DNA of 64,000 nt from Astragalus membranaceus (taxonomy: Eukaryota; Streptophyta; Magnoliopsida; Fabales; Fabaceae), in NCBI GenBank assembly GCA_039519185.1, contig CM076849.1:118615659-118679658 (forward strand), read 5' to 3'. A program made the translations under genes and the position numbers. Below the pieces are notes generated by a model, which was given only the letters and a program-made list of their open reading frames with translations, was not told where the DNA came from and searched no databases. Each line of letters begins with the position of its first letter. Positions within the stretch are counted from its first letter, which is position 1. This document shows, piece after piece, positions 35,970 through 48,633 of this stretch.

Positions 35970-36289
35970 CACGTGCACACCGAGTAACCACAGCAACTGA
36001 GCTCCTCTCCTCTCCTATGGAAGTCGCGCCCCTCTCTCCTTCTTTCTTCTCCCTTAGCCGTTTTTTCTCTTTTCTTTCTCTCTTCTCACGCTCTCTCCTT
36101 TCTCTTCTCTCAACTCACGCTTTCTTTTCTTTTTTCACAACTGAGGCACCACTTCACTAACCTAGCGCCTAGCAGCTCAAGTCTACGGGCTTGGGCTTGG
36201 CGCACTGGGCCAATCATAACACCTCCGAAGTACCAACACCAGCCCCTTCAGATAAATAAAATAATATAATAATAACTAAAACCACCCAA

Positions 36290-36322
<33 letters not shown>

Positions 36323-36420
36323 CATCATTATTATTATTATCATTATTTCTATCACCAACTCCTATTTAATTTAATTAACTAAATACTAAATAACTATTTA
36401 ATTAATTTCGGGGTGTTACA
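35970..36420 (-). mobile_element. Solo LTR A2, right part
   Basis: Continuation of A2 after element A; 35965-35969 is the duplicated target. It includes an ATT trinucleotide run at about 36293-36345 and ends GGGTGTTACA, followed by target copy GGCCG. Confidence 0.88.
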
Positions 36421-36425
36421 GGCCG

Positions 36426-36550
36426 CGTCGCGATGGTGCGTGAAATTTAGGGTTTTTAAAGCAGTTTCAGCGTTTTGACGAAGGACTTCGTCTTGGGATC
36501 TGAGCCACATTTTGGAGCAGCTGGAGGGTGCGATTTTGGGGCCTTCTCGC
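36426..36550 (+). repeat. Element D LTR, right-hand fragment
   Basis: It continues the CGTCGCGA repeats from 24087 and runs into a part containing AATTTAGGGTTTTTAAAG. It is cut at 36550 by the edge of B2, and the end of the D LTR is not found on the far side of B2. Confidence 0.7.
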
Positions 36551-39500
36551 TGTAGCGACCGAAAAATCCGGAGGAGGGATTCTTCGTTGTTTTTGAATAA
36601 TGGAGCCGCCATCAATATTTATTTTTAGGAAAACATTGAAAAAACCTTTGGTTTTGGGTTCGGGGGTCGATTAAGTGTGGGGAAGGTACTAGCACCCCGC
36701 AACATCCTAAAAAGGTTACCTTTTAATTAAATGTGTAGAAAAATTAGTTTAAAGAAAACATTTTAATTTACCCTTTTTATTATTTGCAAAAAAAAACGGA
36801 AAGGAAGATTTAATAAAAATTTTAGTTTTTTGCGCTTGACAGGAGTGAGCCCCCGCTCCTACGTATCTCCGGGTGCGATGGAGAAATCAAAGCTACGTAG
36901 TTCTTGGGTAGAAAATATTTGTGCGTTGGTATTTTTTATTTTTTTGAAAAGTCTATGAAAACTAGGAGGCCGTTCACGGTGACCAAACAGATAAATCCAG
37001 AGTGGTCACCACTAACGACTTTATTCGAAAAAAGAAAGTATTCACAGCGTCAAACGAGCTAAGCCCAGAGTGACTGTTGTAAATACCCGGTTTGTGATTG
37101 AGCGCTTGTTCGTTTGAAAACGTGCTTACCGGGAAGCGTGACAAAAAAGAGTCGAAATTATGTTTGTACTTTATTAACTAAAAAAAGTTTAGGCGGATGT
37201 TTGCGATGATCAAACGAGTAACCTCAGAGTGATCACCGCTACTAATTCGCTGTGAAAAAAAAAGAAGGTTAGTCCTAACGGTCAAACAAGCTAGGCTCAG
37301 AGTAACCATTAGTATCAACCTATTTTTTGTGTGAGTATGGTTGTTTGAAAGAAAGAAAAAAAGAACGGTTTGGAAGCATCACGTTGTGAATAAAAGCGGA
37401 AAAGGTGATAAAAGGGGGGTGCAAATAATAAAGGAGTTGTATTAACAAGGGAGGTGTGAATAGCGTTTTGACGCTAGAAACAGCCGTTGAAGGTGCGAGT
37501 AGCGTTTTGACGCTAAAAAACGGTTGATTGATTTCTTTTTTTTATTCTACTCTAGAACACGTGATTCTTGAAGCGCTTTTTTTTCTTAAAAACAGAACCT
37601 AGACTAAACAAGCCTGGTGTTTTGAAAAACGGATTATGGAGAAAAATTCTTTTGTTTTTTTTTGTTGTCATAGTTATTATTTAATAAAAGGGGCCCTTTT
37701 ACTTTTTTTTTTTGAAAAAAAATTTTTTGTTATTATATATTTTTTTTAGAAAAGGGTAGTGACATTAGTAACCATTTCTTTTAAGAAAATATTTTTTTAA
37801 AAAAGGTTTATTTTTAATCCGAAAATAAAAAAAAGGAATACATTTTTTTACTTTTTTTTTTGTTTTAGGTTTATTTTAATCCGAAAATTAGTAATTATTT
37901 ATTAAAAAAAACAACATTTTTTTTTTACCTTTTTTACTCCGAAAATTAGTAATTATTTATTAAAAGGAACAACATTTTTTTTACACCTTTTTTACACCGA
38001 AAATTAGTAATTATTTATTAAAAAAAAACAACAATTTTTTTACACCTTTTTTACACCGAAAATTAGTAATTATTTATTAAAAAAAAACAACATTTTTTTT
38101 ACACCTTTTTTTACTCCGAAAATGGCAACATCAAAAACATCAATAATAACAACATATATATATATATCTATAAAAACAGCAACTAAAAAAAAACAGCAAT
38201 AATATGTTCAAGGAAAAAAAAAGCAACCAATATTTATAAAAACAGCAACTAATATTTATAAAAAAAGTCAATAACTAATATTTATAAAAAAAACAGCAAC
38301 TAATATAAAAACGTGACAACAACAAAAATAAAAACAGTAACTAATATTTTTTTTTTAAAAAACGTGAACAACAATAATTAAAATAAAATGGCAATGATAA
38401 TATGAACAAAATTACAATAACTAAAAAAATTACAAAAAAGCAACAATACTACGAATTATTACATTTTTGTACCTTGAACAAATCCAGAAATGTTGAAGAA
38501 ATTTCCTTCTTCGAATTTCTTCAATACAAGTGAACTTTTTAAACTAATAAAAAAAAATCTAGGAAGGAGGAAGAGAAGAGAAGCCCTAGTTTTTTTTCAG
38601 AAGATTTTTCTACTTTCTTTTCTAAGAGTCAATTCCCCCCTCTCCTAAGGTGTGACCCCTATTTATACAAAAATGTTGCCTTCGTTTTCCTTCTTCATCA
38701 ACTTGCACAGTAATTTTCTGACATGATATGGGGGTTTGGGGAGAGTTGTTGAAGGGGAAAATAAAAAAAGAAAACATGAGAGATGAGGGGAGAGGTGATG
38801 GTCGAAGGTATGGGCATGGAGAAGGTGAGAGGAAGGAAGGGAGTGCCATGTGTGAAGTGTGTGATAGGGAGAGGAATGGATGAGTGTGTGAAGAGAAAGA
38901 AAATGAGTGTGTGAGAGGAGGGGAGAGGAGAGAGCCGTGGGGTGAGGGAGAGAAAGAGAGGATGAAGTGAAGGTTGAGTGAGTGGAAAGGAAGAGAGAAA
39001 GGATGGTTGAGTGTGAGTGGGAGAAAGAGAAATGTGTGGGATAGGAGAGTGAGAGAGAGCCGTTGGAAATGAGAGGGAGAGAGGAGTAGGCGTAGGAATG
39101 GAGAGAGAGAGAGGTTGAGTGTATTGGGAAGGGAAAAATGGGGAAGTGGGAAGTGTGGGGAAGTGGAATTGAGAGAAAAGAGGAGAGGTGGAGTGTGGAA
39201 GGGAGAAAGGTGGGGTTTGACCATGGGATAATAGGGGGAGTGGCCGAATTTTTGAGGGTTTTGGGGGAGTGAATGTGGATGATTTTTAGGGAAAGGGGGG
39301 GATTGAATGTGGACGGTTTTTAGGGTAAAGGGGGGGTGGTCGATTTAGGGTTTTATGGAGGGGAAATGGGTATGGGTTGGATAGTAATTAGGGTTAGGAG
39401 GAGTTGGGTTATGGGTTGGATAGGAATTGGATTGGGCTAGGCGAATTGGGCTGGCTATTTTGCTGGGTTGGGCTTCCATGACAGCACCTTATTATTTTTA

Positions 39501-39673
39501 ATAGACCCCCACTTCCCCTTTGCTTATTTTTGCCTCTTCACTTCTAATAAAAATATTTTCTTGTGTTAAAAAAACTTGTGACAAATAAAATAATGACTAA
39601 AATAAACTAATTATTTTTATCAAAAGTAAATAAAGATTTCTCATTTTGGTTAGGACAAAATTAGGGTATTACA
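36551..39673 (-). repeat. B2 3' LTR
   Basis: 3123 bp. It has a four-fold ~58-bp AT-rich repeat (about 37870-38120, core ATTAGTAATTATTTATTAAA), a TATA box on the minus strand at 38661-38668 and a purine-rich stretch (38750-39200) whose open frames are composition artefacts. Confidence 0.9.
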
Positions 39674-39690
39674 GCTGCCCCTCTTTATTT
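39674..39690 (-). other. B2 polypurine tract
   Basis: Minus-strand AAATAAAGAGGGGCAGC, identical to that of B1, next to the 3' LTR. Confidence 0.85.
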
Positions 39691-41145
39691 ATATTTTGCT
39701 AGGAAATCGGAGGGATTCCGAATTTCTCGAGGAAAATAGAAATGAAGATAGAAAAGACGCTAATTTTGCCCAGACTGAGGTACTTTGGTTTTTTTTTTTT
39801 GTTTTTGAAAAATTTATGAAAACTGGGCTGATTTAGACAGAAAGTGAATGGGGATCGCTGGGGATCTGAAGGATCGCTGGGGATCTGAAGGAGCACTGGG
39901 GCTCTGAAGGGATCGCCGGGGATCCGAAGGTCTAGCTCAAAATCAATGCTTGGCGCATCGACCTGAGTTCGACTGAGGGACCGTCGGGGTCTGAGGGGCA
40001 TGCCTAAGCCTGAAGGACCAATGGGTCTGAAGGAGCGCTTCTAGCTATGGTACTAGAGATACGGTCTGGGGGTGGCCTCTTATCGAGCGGCCATAGGGTT
40101 AATCAGGTCCGGAACTGATATAACCTCGAAGGACGTGCACTGTGTTTTTTTTTAGCGGACACAGCTAGTCTGAAGGGCCTGGGGCCGGATGATCCGTCGG
40201 CTGCTCGAGAAACGCGACGTGCGATCTGGATTGAAGGACCATTGTTGGTCTGAAGGAGCGCCTGGGCTCTGAAGGACCGCTGGGGGTCTGAAGAATTGGT
40301 GCTAACGACACAAAATAAAATTATCTTAACAGACACTTGCAATGAATGATGCATGCGTGCATGTAGTTAAGTAATTGATGACATGATGGATGAAATGTGG
40401 AATGATTTTGTTTTTGGCTTTTGCTCTTGGCTTTTTTCTTTTTTCATTTTTCCTTTCTTGCTCTTTTGCTCTTTTTGCTCTTTAGCTCTTTATTGACTTT
40501 GCTGGAATCATCAAACTCGCATGACTCTTGACGTGGGATACGAGGGTTGCCTCAAGCAGCGGTGCCAAAGTGCGGGTTATTTAAGATTTGCTGAAGTGAT
40601 TATGCGTTTGTCCTTTTTGCAAATTTGTGAGAGATCATCTCTTTTTTTTGTGATTTTTTTGAAATTTCGCAATGAATATAATGCTTGTGATCATGCACAT
40701 GTTTCACAATTCAGTATTGTTTACCATGAACGTTATTTTTGCGATAATAGGGAAATGAGAGAATAAAGGAAGTGTTTAATATTCAAATGAAAACAACTGC
40801 GCAGAAAATCGCACTGTCTGAAAATTACAATGGGAGTTTAAACTACAAAAAGAAAGAGAAGAAAAAGACACAAGGAAAGCAGATCTTTTGATTGTGTGTC
40901 TTTGAAGTAATAACGCCAATCGCCCATTACCACAACTTTGAGCCTTCATCGTCTAACTTTTGGAGTCGTTGATTGCCTTTGTAGTTTGAAGTCCAACTTC
41001 TGACCCTAATTTTTGCCTGGATTGCTCTTTAGAGTTTTCAGTCCACCGGGTCGCTCTGATTTTTGCCTAGGCCGCCCTTTCGGGTTTTCGACCTAGCGAG
41101 CTTATTTTTGCTTGGCTCATCTTTCTCTTTTTTCCATATATTTCT
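39691..41145 (-). other. B2 3' untranslated region
   Basis: It holds the GGATCGCTGGGGATCTGAAGG-type repeats (39850-40300) and, next to pol, the hairpins described for B1 (hairpin 1 at 41067-41096; hairpin 2 at 41019-41044 with one mispair). No convincing gene. Confidence 0.7.
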
Positions 41146-44100
41146 TTAGGCATAGTACTTCTTGACTGCGTCCGAGTTCACTGGGAGTGGGAGGTCTTCA
41201 CCGTCCATTTTTGTGAGAATCAATGCTCCTCCAGAGAATGCCTTCTTTACCACATAAGGTCCTTCATAGTTAGGGGTCCATTTTCCACGGGAATCCTTTT
41301 GGATAGGCAACATCTTCTTGAGCACGAGGTCTCCTTCTTGAAACTAGCGGGGGCGCACTTTTTTATCATAAGCCCTTTTCATTCTTTGTTGGTACAACTG
41401 CCCATGACACAAAGCAACTACCCTCTTTTCTTCTATGAGGTTCAACTGATCCAGACGAGCTTGAACCCATTCTGCTTCCTCCAATTTTGTTTCCATTAGC
41501 ACTCGCAGGGAGGGTATTTCCACCTCGATGGGAAGAACTGCTTCCATCCCATATACTAGTGAGAATGGTGTTGCCCTGTTGACGTGCGGATAGAGGTCCG
41601 ATACCCGTGCAAAGCGAAGGGCAACATTTCATGCCTGTCCTTGAAGGTCACTACCATCTTTTGCACGATCTTCTTTATGTTCTTATTTGCTGCCTCAACT
41701 GCCCCATTCATCTTTGGACGGTATGGGGAGGAATTATGATGCTGGATTTTGAAGTCGTCACACAACTCTTTCATCATCTTATTGTTCAGGTTTGTCCCAT
41801 TGTCCGTGATGATCTTATTTGGAAGACCGTAGCGGCAAATCAAATCTCTCTTTATGAACCTGACAACCACTGACTTTGTTACACTGGCGTAAGAAGCGGC
41901 CTCGACCCATTTGGTGAAATAATCAATAGCGACAAGAATGAAACGATGTCCGTTTGATGCCTTGGGTTCGATGGGACCGATGACATCCATTCCCCACATT
42001 GAGAATGGCCATGGTGCTGTTAGGACATTCAGAGAGGCAGGTGGTACATGGATATTGTCGGCATAGATTTGACACTTGTGGCATTTTCTGACATAGTTGA
42101 AGCAGTCAGTCTCCATTGACAACCAGTAGTAGCCAGCCCTTAAGATTTTCCTTGCCATGGTGTGCCCATTAGAATGGGTGCCGAACGAGCCTTCATGGAC
42201 ATCCTTCATAATTCTTTCTGCTTCTTCTTCTGCTACACATCTGAGGAGGACCATATCGTGATTTCTCTTGTAAAGTATTTCCCCATTTAAGAAGAAACCC
42301 ATTGACAGCCTCCTAAGTGTTCTCTTATCATTCTCGGTGACACCAGGAGGATATTCTCTGTTTGTAATATAGTGCTTGATATCGTAATACCAAGGTTTAC
42401 TGTCAGGCTCTTCTTCGATTGCCACACAATGATGTGCCGGTAGGTCTCGATGTTGGATTCGGATGAATATCAGACTCTTGTCGTTATTGATGTTGAACGT
42501 TGATGATAGAGTCGCCAAAGCATCGGCCAACTGATTTTCTTCGCGAGGGAGATGATGGAAATTGATCTCTTCAAATTGTTCGATCATCTTTTGGATGTGA
42601 TCATGATAAGGAATTAGTTTGGAATCCCTGGTTTCCCAGTCACCTTTTGTATGATGGATGACTAAAGCTGAGTCCCCATATACATCGAGTCTTTTGACTT
42701 TCCATTCAAGGGCTGCTTTGATGCCTAGGACGCACGCTTCATATTCTGCAATGTTGTTGGTGCAGTAGAAACTCAGTCTAGCGGTAAACGGTATGAAGCG
42801 GTTATCAGGAGAGATCAGTACAGCTCCGACCCCGTGCCCGTATAAATTAGAAGCGCCGTCGAATAACATTCTCCACCTTTCGTTGTCCGGAGGATTCCCT
42901 TCTACGAATAGAGCCATTATATCTTCGTCTGGGAAATCGCACTGCATTGATTGGTAATCTTCGATGGGCTGGTGTGCCAAGTACTCAGCCAATGCACTAC
43001 CCTTCATTGCTTTCTGGGTGACATACAAGAGGTCGTACTCAGACAGCAGCATTTGCCAGCGAGCGATTCTCCCTGTGAGAGCGGGTTTTTCAAAAATATA
43101 CTTGACTGGGTCCATTTTAGATACCAACCAAGTAGTGTGGCTCAGCATATACTGCCTCAAACGACGTGCAGCCCAGGCCAGAGCACAACACGTTCTTTCC
43201 AACAATGAGTATCTTGTCTCGCACTCGGTGAATTTCTTGCTTAGATAGTAGATGGCATGTTCCTTCTTTCCGGATTCATCATGTTGCCCCAGTACACAAC
43301 CCATTGATTTGTCTAGCACTGTTAGATACAGGATGAGAGGTCAGCCCTGCACAGGCGGCATCAGAATCGGTGGATTTTGGAGGTACCTCTTGATCTTTTC
43401 AAAGGCTTCTTGGCAATTATCATTCCACTTGGTTTCTTGGTTTTTGCACAAAAGCTTGAAGATAGGCTCGCATGTAGATGTTAGCTGCGATATGAACCTA
43501 GAGATGTAATTCAATCTTCCCAGGAAACCACGAACTTCTTTTTCAGTACTCGGTGCCGGCATTTCTAGTATTGCTCGTACTTTGGCTGGATCTACTTCTA
43601 TTCCCCTCTGACTGACTATGAAACCCAACAGCTTTCCCGATCTTACACCGAAAGTGCATTTGGCAGGGTTTAATCTGAGTTTGAACTTCCTGAGACGTTC
43701 GAAGAGTTTTTGCAGATTGACGATATGCTCTTCTTCAGTCTTGGATTTTGCAATCATGTCATCCACGTAAACCTCTATTTCCTTATGCATCATATCATGG
43801 AACAATGCGACCATTGCCCTTTGGTACGTTGCACCAGCATTCTTCAGTCCGAATGGCATTACTTTGTAACAGAAGGTTCCCCAGAGAGTGATGAAGGTGG
43901 TTTTCTCCATGTCTTCGGGGGCCATCTTAATTTGGTTGTATCCGGAATATCCATCCATGAAGGAGAACAGAGAGTGTTGTGCTGTGCTATCTACCAGGAC
44001 ATCAATGTGAGGCAAAGGGAAGTCATCTTTGGGGCTGGCTCTGTTCAAATCTCGATAATCGACGCACATCCGAACCTTACCGTCTTTCTTTGGGATCGGT

Positions 44101-44595
44101 ACAATATTGGCTACCCATTGAGGGTATTTGGCCACCGCTAAAAACCCAGCATCGAACTGCTTCTTAACCTCATCTCGGATTTTCAATGACATCTCTGGTT
44201 TCATCCTTCTTAACTTTTGTTTTACCGGCGGGCATTCTGGTTTTACTGGTAACTTGTGCTCGACTATGTTGGGGTCCAGTCCGGGCATGTCTTGGTATGT
44301 CCATGCGAAGACGTCAACATAGTCAAACAATAACTTAACCAATTTCTCTCGCTCGCTGTCTTTCAATGTGGTGCCAATGTTAACTTCTTTTTTGTCTTCC
44401 TCCGTGCCTAAGTTGATCGTTTCAGTTGATTCCTCGTGGGGTTCGATTATTTTTTCCTCTTGTTCCATCATTCTCATTAACTCTGGAGGGGTTTCCCAAT
44501 TATCCTCAACATCTTCCTCAGTTTGATTGATAGGGTGATCAAAGTTACAATATGGATTATTGGCGTTGTTATTTTCAAAGACATTTTTTTCGGAT
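41146..44595 (-). pseudogene. B2 pol: RT, two RNase H domains, integrase; three lesions
   Basis: Exon 2 after the intron. Its start reads in frame through NVFENNNANNPYCNFDHP to the Met at 44477. RT shows VCVDYRDLN-type motifs, MPFGLKNAG and YVDDM, followed by RNase H, an archaeal-type RNase H (LFDGAS, EYEACVLG, YGDSALV, NQLADALA) and integrase with HHCC and DDE residues. Lesions against B1: TGA at 43341-43343 in place of Arg, loss of one G near 41577-41580 that shifts the frame late in integrase, and TAG at 41344-41346 in place of Gln. The final KKYYA matches B1. Confidence 0.88.
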
Positions 44596-44784
44596 CTGCA
44601 TTAGTGTAAATTAACGGAATAAAAACGAAAGAAAGAAAATAAGAAGCGAATGTAACAAAAAAAGAAAAACGAGAGTTTATTGGGAACTGAAATAACGTTG
44701 CATTGATATTAATACTGAAAGGAAAACATGCGTGCCCGAATGAAATATCCTAAGGCCTTGGGCAGAGCCAGAGAATTACATTAC
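44596..44784 (-). other. B2 intron between protease and RT
   Basis: 189 bp. Minus-strand donor AAA|GTAATG at 44784, acceptor AATGCAG|ATCC at 44596. Phase 2: exon 1 ends AA and exon 2 starts A, giving Lys, after which the frame is open into RT. Unspliced RNA stops at the TAA overlapping the donor. Confidence 0.82.
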
Positions 44785-47700
44785 TTTGAACTAAAAACCA
44801 CAGGAAAATCAATGATCTCCCAATTCTTGAGTCTTTTGTTTGCAGGACAAGGGCGTACAAGACTGACGATGCCTTCTTCAGCGCTTAGATCGTCCTCAAC
44901 TGCGGCGATCTGATTGGGGTTCAACATCCCCGCACTCCGAAAGCTTTCCTTGATGTCGCAGATGGTGATTCTCTTCGTATTTGGCACTCTGTCCTCGAGC
45001 CTGGCTATCCTCCGCTCCTTCTTTTCCTCCACAATCCTTCTCTTATCAGTGCGATTGGGCCGATATCCTATCCCATGTCTATCTTTGTTCTCCTCTGGCT
45101 GTATTGGTGTCAGGATCCCCTGTCCGGTTTTTCCCAAGCCTCCTCCAGCTTGGTAGCCTTTTCCTAACATGAACTTAGCAACCATCACGGCAGTTTTGGA
45201 TATCTTGGGTTCTAACATAGCAGATGTATTGGCGATTTCCAATGCTTGGAAGGCAGTCTCGAGAGACTCTTCAGCAGCCTCAATGTAGCGAGTGGGAGCG
45301 GACTTATTTATCAGCATTTCTTCCTCACCGAAAATAACCACCAGCTTATTGTTGACTATGAACTTGAGCTTCTGGTGTAAAGAAGAGGGAACTGCCCCTG
45401 CCGAGTGAATCCATGGCCTCCCCAAGAGACAACTGTAGGATGGGGCAATGTCCATTATCTGGAAGGTCACCACGAAGTGCTCCGGACCTACTTGCACAGG
45501 TAAGTCCATTTCTCCGACGACTTCCCTTTTTGATCCGTCAAAGGCCCTGACTAGTATGGAGCTTGGTCTCATGTATGAACAGTCCACATCTAATTTCTCC
45601 ATGGTTGATCTGGGTAATACATTCAGAGATGAACCATTATCAATAAGTACCCGAGCAAGAGAGTAATCTCCACACTTCACAGATATGTGTAGGGCCTTGT
45701 TGTGCCCCCTTCCTTCAGTTGGAATCTCATCATCAGTAAAGGTGAGGTAATTACTTGCAACAAGGTTTCCGACGATCCCATCAAATTGGCCGACCGAGAT
45801 GTCATGAGCGACATGGGCCTCATTCAATACTTTTGTCAATGCTGCACGATGGGCATCGGAACTGAGCATTAATGACAACAGAGATATATTTGCGGGAGTT
45901 TGGTTTAGTTGATCAACCACCTTATACTCGCTTTGTCTCATAAGCTTCAGAAATTCACTGGCTTCTTGCTCGGATAACGTCTTCTTTCCTGCATTCTTAT
46001 CGACAGGTTCCTGCTCTATGCTTTTGCCCTTACGGGTTCGTTCCTCCCCTTCTTTTGTTCGGTCTTCACTAGGCCCTCCAGGGGTATAGAAACGTCCACT
46101 TCGAGTCATCCCACCGGTCCCTGAGATGTTAATGACATCAGGGGTAGTCTGAACTTTCACATCGTAACTCCACGGGACTGCATTGGTGCTTTTAAAGGGA
46201 AAAGGGACTGGCACTTGAATAGTGATTGGTTTAGGTACAGCGGTGGTTAGCTTTGTGTCCCTTTTGTAATGGATTTCCAGTGGTTTCCGGATACTCTTGC
46301 TCTGGTCACTGCTTGACTGGAGAGTCAACACGCCTTCCTCTTTCTTTTGAAGACCTATTTGTATTATGTGTCGGTCTAATAAGTCTTGCAGAACTGGCTT
46401 GAATGCTTCACAGGCCCCGATACAAAGGGGATCAGCACACGAGCCCTTTCTGGTACATCCTTTCATAATGATTCCGAAGTGACACAAATTAGCATGGATG
46501 AGGTCCAGGGGTGTGACAATGTCCTCCACCTTTCTGACCAATAATTGCCCCTCAACATTCTCAATGGCATTGACGGAGGGTTTCCCGTGCCCCGGCAGAG
46601 GGTTAGTGGCAACATTCGGACCATCTTCTGCGAAGCTTAACCATTTAGATTCAATTAAGTCTTGTACTACATATTTCAATGCCTTGCAATTTTCTGTTGA
46701 ATGGCCAACTGCCCCAGCGTGGAATCCACAGCTAGCCTCTGGGTCATAGCTCCTAGGGAAAGGAGGTTGAAGGGGTCTCATTGGACGGGGAGTGATCAAG
46801 TTGTGACTGATGAGGTGATTGAATAGGTCCGTGTATGACATGGGTATTGGGTCGAAATTGGCGGGCTTTCTTTCTTGGTAGTTTTGTGGTCTATAGCCTG
46901 GGTTGACTTGGTGAGGTGGGGCTTGTGGTGTTTGAGTAGGTATTTGTAAAGTCTGTCGGGGGTTGTTGTAGGGAGGCTTTCCGGATCCAGAGATGGCATT
47001 AGCTTCGCCCTCCTTCTTTTTAGGAAAACCTGAGAAGGGTCTTTTCTGATTGCTGGTTCCAGCGGAGCTATATGCAATCTTCCCGTTTCTCCATCCATTC
47101 TCTAATCTTTCTCCGATGACGATCATATCTGAAAAGTTTGAAGACACGCTCCCAATCAACCTGTCGTAGAAAGGGGATTGAAGAGTATCCATGAACATTG
47201 ATACCATCTCTTTTTCTAACAACGGTGGTACCACCTGTGCAGCCAAACCTCTCCAGCGTTGGGCATATTCTTTGAAGGACTCATTGTCTCTCTTCGTCAT
47301 GCTCTGCAATTGTGTCCTATCGGGAGCCATGTCAATGTTATATTTGTATTGCCTCAAAAATGCATCGGCTAGGTCTTTCCAGCATCTGATATGTGCACGT
47401 TCTAATTGCATGTACCAGCGCGAAGCTGCCCCAGACAGACTATCTTGGAAGTAGTGGATGAGCAATTTGTCGTCGTGAGCAAACGCCGCCATCCTCCTGC
47501 AGTACATGGTTAAGTGGCTTACAGGGCAAGTCGACCCTCTGTATTTGTCAAAGTCTGGCACCTTAAATTTTGGAGGGATGACTACGTTAGGGACGAGGCA
47601 CAAGTCATAAGCATCTCTCACACCAACATTGGATCCCTCAACTGCTCTCAACCTTTCCTCAAGCATTTGTAGTTTGTCTTGGGCTTGAGGGTTCTCCATA

Positions 47701-48305
47701 GAGTTATTGTGAGGGAGCCCACTCATACCATAGTAAGGATGGATCATCGGAACTATGGCTGGGTTCACATTTGGGGTATGTGAATGAGTGGGATTCCTGA
47801 GGTTGGAAGCTTGAGCTTGAGCGTCAACTATCGGCGGTGGAGGGCAGCCAAGTGGGAGTCTTTGTGGTATGACGACGGGGGTCGGGTTTTGAACTTGTGG
47901 TGCCCCCGGATTACCATTGTGACCCGTTGGTGTAAGCTGTTGTTGGCCCGCGACTCCTGAGGGACCGTCTTCTGGACTAGCATTGACTGTCGGAGGTGTG
48001 TAACCTTGTGGAAGTCCGTAAGGAGGCCATATGTAACCCTGATCATTAGTCCCAGTGGGGGGCACTGTATGCGGGATCCCGAGTCCATTGGGAGGAGGAG
48101 GGTTGGTAACTTGATTTTCCGTATTCCCAGCGGAGACATCTTCACTTGTGTCTTTGTCCCTCAAAGTTTGTAAGACTTTTAAGATTTCAGCCATCTGTTC
48201 TTTCATCCCATCTATTTCTGCCCTAAGCTCTTGATTGCCTAGGTCTTGGGGTGGATTGCCTTGATCCGGGATATCTTGAGGCGGATTGTCCTGATTTTCT
48301 TCCAT
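44785..48305 (-). CDS. B2 gag-protease exon, intact
   Basis: Nearly 1200 open codons, from before 48380 to the intron donor. The first in-frame ATG is at 48303-48305 (MEENQDNPPQ); B1 has an ATG 36 codons nearer the frame start's side where B2 reads CTG. Domains: a coiled stretch (LRAEIDGMKEQMAEILKVLQ), Pro-rich linker, Gag core, the CGFHAGAVGHSTENC cluster, an aspartic protease (RVLIDNGSSLNVLPRS) and a G-patch-like segment (GKGYQAGGGLGKTGQG) just before the basic C-terminus. The product would be Gag alone when unspliced and Gag-Pol when spliced, which would set their ratio. Confidence 0.85.
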
Positions 48306-48633
48306 GTTTCTGGCCTGAGAACGAGTCCAATAGCGATGTTGACGCACCAGCTTGTCTTTTACTCTCTGTTGGTGGGACACATGTTATGAGTATATGTATG
48401 AGTATATGAATGGATGAAAATGCGAATGATGCATGTGTGCATGAGTCTTATTGTTTTAGGTCGGGAATTGCAAGCGCATCCTGATTTGTCATAAGTACAC
48501 AGATTAAAGTTCCACAATATTTTCAAGATAAAGGATCAGTATGTGAGACAAACAAACTTCATTGATGGAGGAAAGTACAACATTTTGGAAATAAAACTTC
48601 GAAAAGAAAAGTACAATGTTCTTTGAATTTCAC

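Noticed and set aside
41067..41096. Structured GC palindrome as a tRNA-like gene
   Set aside because: No anticodon arm, T-loop or D-loop consensus; it fits better as an untranslated-region hairpin.
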